Counted from the stretch's first letter, positions 35,054 to 42,427 are shown. The stretch is DNA of 42,488 nucleotides from Nostoc sp. FACHB-110 (GCF_014697425.1 NZ_JACJRU010000058.1:1-42488), one strand, 5' to 3'. Notes: generated from the letters alone by a model not told the origin. Numbers and translations: made by a program.

Positions 35054-36193
35054 ATGCTAGAAAAGGTAATACTTCATAATTTCAAGAGTCATAAATTTAC
35101 AGAACTTAGTTTTGATAATTCCCGATTACATGGACTTGTAGGAAAAAATAGTGCTGGTAAAACATCAGTGCTACAAGCACTGCACAATTTAAGTAGGCTT
35201 GCTGGTGTTGATTCATCATTTGCTAGAATATTTCAATATGACAAATCTCCCCAATTTATTACAACAATTGGGGAAAGAAATATGTCTGTTATTGCTACTG
35301 GTTTTTGGGGATTTAAATATCGCCAATATTGGCAAGCTTCATATAGTTGGCATCAAGAAAACAATGACTATTGGCATCCGATAGCATCATGGAAGATGGA
35401 TGAAAGGGAAAATACCTCAGAAGGATGGACAAGTTCTTTAAATGATTCACCAGATGCAATTCTCAAATCTTTAAAGCACACAGTTTATCTAAAGTTAGTC
35501 GCAAGTAATCTTGCTAAGGCAGCTTATAGCGATGAAGAAACACCAAGAGTTGAGTTTGATGGTTCGTTACTAGCACCTACTTTAGATTTTTTGCGTGATG
35601 AAGCTCCAGAAAGATTTGAGTTAATAGAAGGAAAATTAAGTAGAATTGTGCCAAGTGTACGTAAAATTGGGATAAAGAGGGCAAAAGTTCCAGTAGTTCG
35701 TAAACGTTTAATAGAAGTTGATGGCAAGCCTATTTCTTACGAAGAAACTCAGGAAATGGCAGGACAAGAAGTTATACTAAATATGAATACAGGTGAGCGT
35801 ATTCCAGCCCATGCAATTAGTGAAGGTACAATATTAACTTTGGGATTGTTAACTGTGTTAATGAACCCTAATCAACCTAATTTAGTTTTATTAGATGATG
35901 TCGAACAGGGACTTCACCCGAATGCTCAACGCGAATTGATGACTGTGTTTAAGGAAATTATTGCAGATAATCCAAATCTACAAATTATTTTTTCTACTCA
36001 CTCACCATATATTATTGATGAGCTTGTTCCTTCTCAAGTACACGTATTAAATAACAGTAATTCAGGCTTTACTATTTCCAAACGTTTGGATGAACATCCT
36101 GATGTGGAATGGGCAAAACAAACCTTAACAACTGGTGAATTTTGGGATGCTGAGGGAGAAGAATGGGTTGTGGAAGGAGAAGTGAGTGATTGA
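35054..36193 (+). CDS. ABC-type (OLD/SMC-like) AAA ATPase
   Basis: The 379-residue protein begins MLEKVILHNFKSHKFTELSF, the usual start of RecF/SMC/OLD-like ATPases. It has Walker A GKNSAGKT (30-37), an ABC-signature-like ISEGTILTLGLL (about 256-267), Walker B LVLLDDVEQGLHP (about 277-289) and the H-loop IIFSTHSPYIID (about 310-321). The usual catalytic Glu after the Walker B Asp is Asp here (DD for DE). There is no fused TOPRIM; the next gene supplies one. The stop overlaps the next start by 8 bp, so the two proteins are made together, as in two-gene defence systems such as PARIS (AriA/AriB). The protein ends with an acidic segment (EGEEWVVEGEVSD). Confidence 0.85.
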   Translation: MLEKVILHNFKSHKFTELSFDNSRLHGLVGKNSAGKTSVLQALHNLSRLAGVDSSFARIFQYDKSPQFITTIGERNMSVIATGFWGFKYRQYWQASYSWHQENNDYWHPIASWKMDERENTSEGWTSSLNDSPDAILKSLKHTVYLKLVASNLAKAAYSDEETPRVEFDGSLLAPTLDFLRDEAPERFELIEGKLSRIVPSVRKIGIKRAKVPVVRKRLIEVDGKPISYEETQEMAGQEVILNMNTGERIPAHAISEGTILTLGLLTVLMNPNQPNLVLLDDVEQGLHPNAQRELMTVFKEIIADNPNLQIIFSTHSPYIIDELVPSQVHVLNNSNSGFTISKRLDEHPDVEWAKQTLTTGEFWDAEGEEWVVEGEVSD

Positions 36194-36950
36194 GTTTATT
36201 GCCATAGTTGAAAGTGGTGCAGATTTTAGAACTGCTACTAAATTAGCCGAGCGTGTTTTGCTAGAAAAAATTGATTGGTTAGAGGAGGATAATCTTCAGT
36301 ATTCTTTTAAATGGTGTGGCTTACAAGAAGGAACAGAATATTCCTGTTGGAAAGACATTGGTAAAATTTTAGAATCATTGGAATCATCAGGATTAAAATT
36401 ACCAAGATATCGAGGTCATTATAGTAAAGGTGTACCATTGAAAGCCGATGGCGCAGCATCTATCAAGGTTCTTAATTTGATTAGGTTTTTGCAAAGAACA
36501 CGACAGATTAAAGCTGTTTTCTTAATTCGTGATTTAGACAATCAACAAGAACGTAGAGAAGGACTTGAACAAGCGCGTTCTCAACATATCCAGCTACAGC
36601 CAAAACTAGAAATTATAATTGGTACAGCTAACCCAAAACGTGAAGCATGGGTTTTGAATGGGTTTATTCCTTCTAATCAACGAGAAGAACAAATTTTAGA
36701 AGAAATCAAAAAGAAATTGAGTTTTGATCCTTGTATAGAAGCACATAGACTACGCTCTATTTCACAGGAGGAACCTGATAGAATTAGAAATCCAAAAGTA
36801 GTAGTGGAACAACTAACAGGTAATGATATGGAACGTGAACGTTTGTGCTGGGAAGCTACAAGTCTAGCAATTTTACGTGAAAGAGGCGTGAATACTGGGT
36901 TACTAGAATATATTGGTGAAGTTGAGCAATACTTGACGTTAATTATATGA
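36186..36950 (+). CDS. TOPRIM-like protein paired with the ATPase
   Basis: At 254 residues, it starts at a GTG (36186) inside the end of the ATPase gene. MIEFIAIVESGADFRTATKL places E9 at the end of the first strand, as in TOPRIM domains. KAVFLIRDLDNQQERREGL gives D116-L-D118 at the end of a hydrophobic strand, the second TOPRIM motif. GTANPKREAWVLNGF (147-161) has E153 and W155, as seen in DUF4276/OLD-type TOPRIM proteins. It likely cuts nucleic acid when the ATPase senses infection. It has no clear relation to AriB/DUF4435 that I can see by eye; the exact family needs a profile search. The pair is bracketed by 80-bp repeats. Confidence 0.65.
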   Translation: MIEFIAIVESGADFRTATKLAERVLLEKIDWLEEDNLQYSFKWCGLQEGTEYSCWKDIGKILESLESSGLKLPRYRGHYSKGVPLKADGAASIKVLNLIRFLQRTRQIKAVFLIRDLDNQQERREGLEQARSQHIQLQPKLEIIIGTANPKREAWVLNGFIPSNQREEQILEEIKKKLSFDPCIEAHRLRSISQEEPDRIRNPKVVVEQLTGNDMERERLCWEATSLAILRERGVNTGLLEYIGEVEQYLTLII

Positions 36951-36966
36951 TGATTAGGTTGAAAAA

Positions 36967-37058
36967 AAGCGATCGCTTCAATAGATGCTGGAGGAAAAAC
37001 GAAAGTATATCTACAAGCGATCGCTTACTGATAATTACACATGGTAAAGTGCGATCGC
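36967..37058. repeat. 80-bp HIP1-containing repeat, second cluster (one unit plus start of a second)
   Basis: Begins AAGCGATCGCTTCAATAGATGC, split for reading as AAGCGATCGC and TTCAATAGATGCTGG. It continues ACGAAAGTATATCTACAAGCG and GATAATTACACATGGTAAA, then starts a new unit (GTGCGATCGC) at 37049. It follows the TOPRIM gene stop by 18 bp and matches the array at 34556-34930. Confidence 0.85.
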
Positions 37059-37102
37059 ATAATCATTTTTGATATATGCTTTAAATATGAGCAAATTAGA
37101 GA

Positions 37103-37217
37103 TATAGCGATTCCCAGTTAAGTGAGGTACAGGTAATATTTTGAAACGCAGAGGGTCGCAGAGTTAAGCGCAGAGGTACGCAGAAATTTGTACTTCAGCA
37201 GACTAGGAAACGCTATA
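37103..37217. repeat. MITE copy 2, inside the nifD element
   Basis: Starts TATAGCGATTCC and ends GGAAACGCTATA; flanking TA at 37103-37104 and 37216-37217. It differs from the copy at 2640-2754 by one base. In this copy nine of the ten terminal bases inside TA are inverted (TAGCGATTCC/TAGCGTTTCC). Confidence 0.85.
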
Positions 37218-37242
37218 GTAGCTTATTGCATTAAAAAAGTTT

Positions 37243-37455
37243 ATGGAAATTCACGAACTTAAAGCACTAATTAAAGAGAGCATAAGAGAAGTTTTACGAG
37301 AAGAGCGAATGTTGCTTTGCGAAGTTCTCATACCCTATGTGAATGATGACGAACAAACAGAACTGAACGAAATTTTTGGTTCACCATCAGACTATGAAGA
37401 AGAGGAAACAGTTGATATGACAGAGTGGGTCAGATATGGCAATAAAATTTCGTAA
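37243..37455 (+). CDS. Antitoxin-like small protein
   Basis: The 70-residue, acidic, helical protein MEIHELKALIKESIREVLRE... ends WVRYGNKIS. It overlaps the start of a RelE-like toxin remnant by 20 bp, the arrangement of cyanobacterial type II antitoxin-toxin pairs. There is no recognisable DNA-binding motif. It is probably an orphan antitoxin left from a broken pair. Confidence 0.55.
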   Translation: MEIHELKALIKESIREVLREERMLLCEVLIPYVNDDEQTELNEIFGSPSDYEEEETVDMTEWVRYGNKIS

Positions 37456-37486
37456 GAATGCGGTTAAATTTTTAGAAAGTTTATAA
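37436..37486 (+). pseudogene. RelE-like toxin, N-terminal remnant
   Basis: ATG 37436 reads MAIKFRKNAVKFLESL and then TAA. This matches the first strand and helix of RelE/ParE-type toxins, which begin in this way in cyanobacteria. The rest (about 70 residues) is missing; the following 110 bp do not continue it, and repeat sequence starts at 37600. Confidence 0.6.
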
Positions 37487-37599
37487 ATAAATTCTTATAT
37501 TAGTAATCAATGTGCTGCGTTTGGTGGCAATACAGAATCAATATATTTTAAGATAAATCTACGGTTGAATAAAATTATTAATACTTGCGAGAAGAATTG

Positions 37600-37715
37600 A
37601 GGGATCGCTTCAATAAATGCTGTACGAAAAAGAAGGATGTTCACAGGCGATCGCATCAATGAATAAAGAGTGAAATTGCTGGAGTGAAAAAGTATTGACA
37701 ATGGCGATCGCTCAA
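37600..37715. repeat. 80-bp HIP1-containing repeat, third cluster (degenerate)
   Basis: GGGATCGCTTCAATAAATGC, TGTACGAAAAAGAAGGATGT and TCACAGGCGATCGCATCAAT match the first 60 bp of the unit. A more diverged copy follows (TGCTGGAGTGAAAAAGTATTG ... GGCGATCGCTCAATTG). It lies 48 bp upstream of xisH. Confidence 0.75.
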
Positions 37716-37762
37716 TTGTCAATGGTTCGATATTATATGATTATCGGGTTCTGTGATTTCCT

Positions 37763-38179
37763 GTGCCTGCAAGAGACATTTTTCATCAAGCCGTCAAACG
37801 AGGATTAGAAAAAGAAGGGTGGGTTATCACACATGATCCGCTAGTATTAAAGTTTGGCAAAGATAAAATGTCAGTCGATTTAGGTGCGGAAAAAATTTTA
37901 GCCGCCGAGCGAGGATCTGAGAAAATTGCTGTTGAGATTAAAAGTTTTTTGGGTGACTCAGAACTGTTTGACTATCACGCTGCTTTAGGACAGTTTCTTA
38001 ATTATCGATTAGCCCTGCGATTTAGCGAACCTGAACGAGTTTTGTTTTTAGCAGTTCCAGTTTTAACATATCGCTCACTATTTAGCCGAGATTTTGCCCA
38101 AGCCTCGGTACGAGAATATCAAGTTCATTTAATAGTTTATGATCCAAGCAGTGAGGTAATTTTGCAATGGCAAAGTTAG
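37763..38179 (+). CDS. xisH: XisH-family protein
   Basis: The 138 residues match XisH, a protein needed with XisF and XisI for excision of the fdxN element in Anabaena PCC 7120. The sequence MPARDIFHQAVKRGLEKEGW, ITHDPLVLKFGKDKMSVDLG, IAVEIKSFLGDSELFDYHAA, LGQFLNYRLAL has D39, E58-I-K60 and Q77. This is the layout of a PD-(D/E)XK nuclease fold, in line with Pfam's placing of XisH near that clan. The start is GTG (37763). The 13-bp overlap with xisI is usual for the pair. It is unusual to find it in a nifD element; see findings. Confidence 0.92.
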   Translation: MPARDIFHQAVKRGLEKEGWVITHDPLVLKFGKDKMSVDLGAEKILAAERGSEKIAVEIKSFLGDSELFDYHAALGQFLNYRLALRFSEPERVLFLAVPVLTYRSLFSRDFAQASVREYQVHLIVYDPSSEVILQWQS

Positions 38180-38502
38180 ACAAATATCGTGAATATATTC
38201 AAAGCTTACTAACACAGTATGGTAGTTATAAACCGTTGGAAGAAAACATCGAAGTTCAACTGATATTCGATACTGTGCGAGACCATTATCAAATTTTAGA
38301 CATTGGTTGGGATGGATATGACCGAATTTACAATTGTGTCATACATCTTGATATCAAAAATGAAAAGATATGGATTCAGCGTAATATGACGGATATTCAA
38401 ATCGCTGAAGATTTGATTGATATGGGAGTACCAAAAGAAGATATTATTTTAGGCTTACAACCATCACACCTGCGTCAATATACGCAGTATGGCGTAGCGT
38501 AA
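38167..38502 (+). CDS. xisI: XisI-family protein
   Basis: The 111 residues MAKLDKYREYIQSLLTQYGS, LIFDTVRDHYQILDIGWDGY, RIYNCVIHLDIKNEKIWIQR, NMTDIQIAEDLIDMGVPKED and ILGLQPSHLRQYTQYGVA are a full XisI. It partners XisH and is encoded overlapping it. XisI/XisH pairs are widespread in filamentous cyanobacteria, far beyond fdxN elements, so a role other than excision control is possible. A fragment of a second xisI lies at 40766. Confidence 0.93.
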   Translation: MAKLDKYREYIQSLLTQYGSYKPLEENIEVQLIFDTVRDHYQILDIGWDGYDRIYNCVIHLDIKNEKIWIQRNMTDIQIAEDLIDMGVPKEDIILGLQPSHLRQYTQYGVA

Positions 38503-38555
38503 AAGATAAGCTGATGCAGTTAATGAATTTTGGCTGAAATTTCATTGTAGTAAAA

Positions 38556-39998
38556 TTAGTTTGCTGATTCTGCTAAAGCCTTCAAATTCAAACTATTTAG
38601 AACACTAGACTTAATGGGTCGCTTTTCATCCCAAAATATTAAAGATGAATAAAAATCTTTTGCTTGGTTAGTATTCAAAATTTCAAAAGTTTTACTTGCT
38701 AAAATTTCATCATCAAAGCTGAGAAAATAAACTGTATCATCAAAAATAGTAGGTTTATCAGATATTTTCCCAACCAATCGAAAATCCAATTTCTTGTAAA
38801 GTCCACAAATCGCAATTTTCCAAGGAGAAAAAGTATACGAACCTACACCAAAAATAGAAAATTTAGGATTATTCTGATAAATTTTACTTTTTCTTTTATC
38901 TAATAAATTCTCATGTTTTTCTAAATATTTCCATGTTTTAGGGGCTATATCTCTTATATTTTCAGTAGGTTCACCAACAAACTTTTGAGTGACTAAAATA
39001 TATCTATCAGTTGCCTTTGTTTGATTTTGAGCAACATAAGAACCTTTGAGTAATGGAAAAACGTAAGTTTCCTCTATATCAATAACTTCTCCTAATCCAT
39101 TTATAAGAGTATTATCAATTCGGTGAAATTCCATAACACTAGCACAATCATGCTTAATACCTGAACGCCATTTTAATTCAGATTTACTATCATATAGATT
39201 CTCTAGCTTTTCAAAAGTAACTAAATCCTTTACTAAAATATTATTCCAATAACCTATACGATAATATTTTGAAGTTTCTAAATTATCAAAGACATCACAA
39301 AAATAGTTTTTTGAATTTAAATCAAATTTACAAAAAAATAAACAAGCATCAACATTTGCATTAAAATACTTTTGAGCATCTATCTTATAAGTTGCAGAGT
39401 AAGCCAGATTTATTTTTTGAGAGCGAATATAGCTTAATATTTTCCGAGAAACAGAAGTTTTGCATAGCATGGCTAAATAACCATCATGCTTCTGTAAATA
39501 TTTCACGACCTGGATTAACATCCATTCTGATATATCAAAGTTACTCTTACCTGTGATTGCATCTAAACCATTATGGTTTTGAAAATTAGTCTTGGTTGGC
39601 AGGTTTGCGCTATCGATACTACCTAACTGTGAGTTAGTCACCCAAGGAAAATTACCAATTACTAAGACTTCTTTATTTGATGAACTTATTAATGATGACC
39701 AATCAAGATAGAAAAAGTCTTCACATCGAATCTCAATTCTGTCATCGTATAAAAATTTCCGACTTTTTTCAATTATTTCTAAATAACTAGAATTTATTTC
39801 AATTCCTAAAATCTTATTTGCTGATGAAAATGAATTTGAGGCTGCTTCAATAAAATTACCCAATCCACAGGTAGGTTCCACTATAGTCTCTGGATTGATA
39901 CCTAATTCGATTAACTTTTTACAGACTTTTTCAGCTAATACTAACGGTGTTTGAAAATCACCGTATTCTACTTTAGCTTTCTCGATATTACGAATCAT
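38556..39998 (-). CDS. DNA N6-adenine methyltransferase of a restriction-modification pair
   Basis: At 480 residues, the gamma-type order is visible: motif X GDFQTPLVLAEKV (13-25), motif I VEPTCGLGNFIEAA (40-53), acidic strand GIEIN (65-69), DFFYLDW (94-100) and motif IV GNFPWV (115-120; N116-F-P-W119). The catalytic box is N-F-P-W in place of the common N-P-P-(F/Y/W). The C-terminal half (about 240-480) should hold the target-recognition region. The start overlaps the stop of the nuclease gene as ATGA. It would protect host DNA by methylating adenine at the site cut by the partner. The specificity cannot be told from the sequence. Confidence 0.82.
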   Translation of the reverse strand: MIRNIEKAKVEYGDFQTPLVLAEKVCKKLIELGINPETIVEPTCGLGNFIEAASNSFSSANKILGIEINSSYLEIIEKSRKFLYDDRIEIRCEDFFYLDWSSLISSSNKEVLVIGNFPWVTNSQLGSIDSANLPTKTNFQNHNGLDAITGKSNFDISEWMLIQVVKYLQKHDGYLAMLCKTSVSRKILSYIRSQKINLAYSATYKIDAQKYFNANVDACLFFCKFDLNSKNYFCDVFDNLETSKYYRIGYWNNILVKDLVTFEKLENLYDSKSELKWRSGIKHDCASVMEFHRIDNTLINGLGEVIDIEETYVFPLLKGSYVAQNQTKATDRYILVTQKFVGEPTENIRDIAPKTWKYLEKHENLLDKRKSKIYQNNPKFSIFGVGSYTFSPWKIAICGLYKKLDFRLVGKISDKPTIFDDTVYFLSFDDEILASKTFEILNTNQAKDFYSSLIFWDEKRPIKSSVLNSLNLKALAESAN

Positions 39999-40657
39999 GG
40001 ATTAGCTCTATAAACAGTCATTATGCCATCTTCTTGACCAGCGCGTTCTATTACTCTTCCATATTGGAGCCGCCATTGTAAAGCATTGGAAATGGTCAAA
40101 AACCCTTGTCTTGGTGGATTTATCAGAATTTCGTCTGCAATGTTACTGGCTTCAATTTCATCGACTGGTAAATTTCGGTCATTCATAAAGGCAATTAAAT
40201 CATCTTTGTTACCTTCATTAGCCAAAATATTCCGAATTCCGCGAGTCATTTGGAAATCGGCTGTTCTTTCTGCGCTGACATAAATTGTATGCAAGATGTT
40301 TAAGGTGGCTGTGCGGGTTGTACTATTATCTGTCTTATCGTAAACGAATATCAGCAATGAGTACCCAAGCCCAAAAATCTTTTGACGTGCAGACTTGAAA
40401 GGACATGATGATTGTGGCTGTCTAATGCTTGTTACCTTAACATCCACAAGCAATCCCGGAAAGTCAATACCGCTTGCAGAATTACCCTCGACAAACTCAT
40501 AGCGTTGTTTGAGATAAAGCCTAAACTTTTGTTCTAGATATGTGCCAACAGCTTTCCCATCCGTAACACCATAAAGTAATGCTTCTGGGTGTATTGACTC
40601 GGCGGCTGAAAATATCGCAGCCTCCGAACAGAGGGCTTTTATGTTTAAGATTGTCAT
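39995..40657 (-). CDS. Putative type II restriction endonuclease
   Basis: The 220-residue protein lies immediately upstream of the methyltransferase with a 4-bp overlap. GTYLEQKFRLYLKQRY (38-53), with E42, is followed by ASGIDFPGLLVDVKVTS (61-77), where D65 and D72-V-K74 fit the PD-(D/E)XK catalytic core. LGYSLLIFVYDK is the next strand. A late segment, GFLTISNALQWRLQYGRV, looks like a winged-helix recognition part. Adjacency to a methyltransferase is the main argument for the assignment. I do not recognise a named isoschizomer. Confidence 0.7.
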   Translation of the reverse strand: MTILNIKALCSEAAIFSAAESIHPEALLYGVTDGKAVGTYLEQKFRLYLKQRYEFVEGNSASGIDFPGLLVDVKVTSIRQPQSSCPFKSARQKIFGLGYSLLIFVYDKTDNSTTRTATLNILHTIYVSAERTADFQMTRGIRNILANEGNKDDLIAFMNDRNLPVDEIEASNIADEILINPPRQGFLTISNALQWRLQYGRVIERAGQEDGIMTVYRANP

Positions 40658-40765
40658 GGGTATAGTAAAAATTAGTGCAAAAATTATAAATTGAGAAGTA
40701 GCTTGAAGTTAACTAGTATAAATGTGAAACCTAGCATTCTTTGAGTGCGATCGCTTTCTATAGTG

Positions 40766-40888
40766 CGTAATATGACAGATATTCAAATTGCTGAAGATTT
40801 AGTTGATATGGAAGTACCAAAAGAAGATATTGTTTTAGGCTTACAAACATCTCACCTACGTCAATATACGCAATATGGCGTAGCGTGA
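40766..40888 (+). pseudogene. xisI 3' fragment (duplicate)
   Basis: Reads RNMTDIQIAEDLVDMEVPK, EDIVLGLQTSHLRQYTQYG, VA, stop. It matches the last 40 residues of the complete XisI at 38167-38502 (in that protein RNMTDIQIAEDLIDMGVPKE ... QPSHLRQYTQYGVA) with a few substitutions. There is no upstream part of the gene and no xisH next to it. A HIP1 site borders the break at about 40747-40754. Confidence 0.88.
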
Positions 40889-41082
40889 GATATGACCCAG
40901 TGCAGGTATCGGATAACTTTGTAAAGTGCCTTATCTTCCAAGGTAACGTAATGTAAACATATTTGATGTATAGTATACAACTATATAAAGTGATAAACAC
41001 TTATAAAAAACAGTTTAGCGATTAACTCAATTAAATACAAGTGTACTACTATTTGCAATAGTCAACTATTTCAGATATTATT

Positions 41083-41829
41083 ATGCGCTTCGCTAATGCT
41101 CTCGAAGGAGATTATCCACCAAAGGAATATAGAGTTGATCCTCATAACTTTAGTGAAGATGATCTAACAAAGTTAATTTTTCTCATCTCTAAAAATGCTA
41201 GTGAAACTGAAATCGATTCTTTTCTCAGGCACAATCTATCTTTATTATCTTTCACGTCGGCTTTCTTTCGTACTGGTCATCACGATAGTTGGATTATTAA
41301 ACAAGCCAAAATAAAACCTTCAGGTTTCGTCAATGGAGACGGGAAAATTCCAGATTACCTGTTTGCTGGAGAAAACTCTGATGGAGTGACATGGTGGGTT
41401 GTTGATTTAAAGTCCCCTAGAGATCGTCTTTACAAACAAGATAAAAATGGACGAATTGTTGAAACCGCCCAACTAGCAAGTGGTATTAGTCAAATTAGAG
41501 ATTACATCGACTTCTGTACAAAATATCAAGGTCATATTCGAGATGTACTAGGAGTGAAATCATTTACTTCTCCTTTTGGTGTTCTGATTATTGGCAGAGA
41601 ATCAGAACTCAAGCAAAATTTAAAAAAGCAAGCTTATAAGGCACAGTTCAATAATTCTAAACACAACATTCAGATACGCACTTATGATGCTTTTCTGCGC
41701 CAAATTGAATTCTATTCCAGAAGTTCATATAAGCTCCCGTTTCTGGCGAAGCTTTATAAATCTTTCTTTGTTAGGGATGAATTATCACCTTGGGATAGAT
41801 GGTGCAAGTATTCTTCATCTGAAGATTAA
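41083..41829 (+). CDS. Shedu-like (DUF4263) antiphage nuclease
   Basis: The 248-residue protein has the DUF4263/SduA core: GDGKIPDYLFAGE (86-98, D91), TWWVVDLKSPRDRL (103-116, D108-L-K110), then ASGISQIRDYIDFC (132-145, Q137). This is the D ... (D/E)xK ... Q pattern of Shedu nucleases, and a late strand GVLIIGRESEL (about 168-178) is also typical. Shedu is a single-gene phage-defence nuclease. The N-terminal 75 residues (helical, ISKNASETEIDSFLRHNLSL) resemble the N-terminal sensor part of other DUF4263 proteins. The start ATG at 41083 lacks a strong ribosome-binding site. Confidence 0.78.
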   Translation: MRFANALEGDYPPKEYRVDPHNFSEDDLTKLIFLISKNASETEIDSFLRHNLSLLSFTSAFFRTGHHDSWIIKQAKIKPSGFVNGDGKIPDYLFAGENSDGVTWWVVDLKSPRDRLYKQDKNGRIVETAQLASGISQIRDYIDFCTKYQGHIRDVLGVKSFTSPFGVLIIGRESELKQNLKKQAYKAQFNNSKHNIQIRTYDAFLRQIEFYSRSSYKLPFLAKLYKSFFVRDELSPWDRWCKYSSSED

Positions 41830-41917
41830 TCGTAAGAAGTTTAATGTAGATGTTAGTGTTTATCTTCATCTTATTTCAATAAATTTTGCATAAAATTACA
41901 TAATCGGAAAAAATAGA

Positions 41918-42105
41918 ATGACTGAACAAGAAAAACAAGCTTTGAATAGATTATTAACAGCCTTAAAACGACGACTTAGCTTGCAAATTTGCCTTTTTCA
42001 AGAAATAGTATTTGAGTATGGTACAGCAGATGCGATCGCATTAAGATGATTGCAAAAGCAGAAACGGAAGATGATCTTGACGGTGAAGCAGAACTGAGCG
42101 AATAG
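41918..42105 (+). other. Two short overlapping frames, possible small or broken gene
   Basis: ATG 41918 encodes 43 residues (MTEQEKQALNRLLTALKRRL...EYGTADAIALR). Its stop region overlaps a 19-codon frame (MIAKAETEDDLDGEAELSE, 42046-42105). The helical, charged character is like small cyanobacterial antitoxins or their remains. The two parts may have been one frame before a shift. I have little support for a product. Confidence 0.3.
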
Positions 42106-42144
42106 TTTTATTTTGGCGATCGCTTACACTAAGTCTGTATATCT

Positions 42145-42184
42145 GTGGCTCAAAGACTGGTTTGGCTTTCTCAGACTGAGCCAC
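42145..42184. repeat. Inverted repeat upstream of the methyltransferase-like fragment
   Basis: GTGGCTCA (42145-42152) and TGAGCCAC (42177-42184) are perfect inverted repeats 24 bp apart, in front of the ATG at 42209. No T-run. Possibly an operator or a short transposon relic. Confidence 0.4.
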
Positions 42185-42208
42185 AAAAACAATTCATTCC
42201 GTTTATTA

Positions 42209-42427
42209 ATGACTAATTCCTTTCAGCTTCAGCTGTTCAACTCAAATTCTGATGATTTGCCAAAAATTGTTAAAGAAAGAGCAGGAACTTTCACTGACAA
42301 TATGAAATTACCTATTCATAGGTGGTTTCGTTATTCTGCTGGTTTCTCTGCGGCTTGGGTTGAACAATTAATTAAAGACTTATACCAATTTAATATGAAG
42401 CTGCATAGAATAGAGCTTCCAGGATAA
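42209..42427 (+). pseudogene. Possible DNA methyltransferase N-terminal fragment
   Basis: From ATG 42209 the frame reads DDLPKIVKERAGTFTDNMKL, PIHRWFRYSAGFSAAWVEQL, then ends after HRIELPG. The HRWFRYSAGFS-type segment is one I associate with the N-terminus of certain DNA methyltransferases, before their FxGxG loop, but that loop is not reached: the frame stops 15-20 residues too early. Either the gene is broken here by a frameshift, or it is a remnant. The identification is from memory of the pattern only. An in-frame TTG at 42113 would add 32 residues that do not look native. Confidence 0.35.

Noticed and set aside
37507..37722. Minus-strand gene of 71 residues
   Set aside because: It lies wholly in the degenerate 80-bp repeat and its translation comes from that repeat; no start signal and no family.
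40758..41000. Minus-strand frame of 80 residues
   Set aside because: It overlaps the xisI fragment on the other strand and has no recognisable features.
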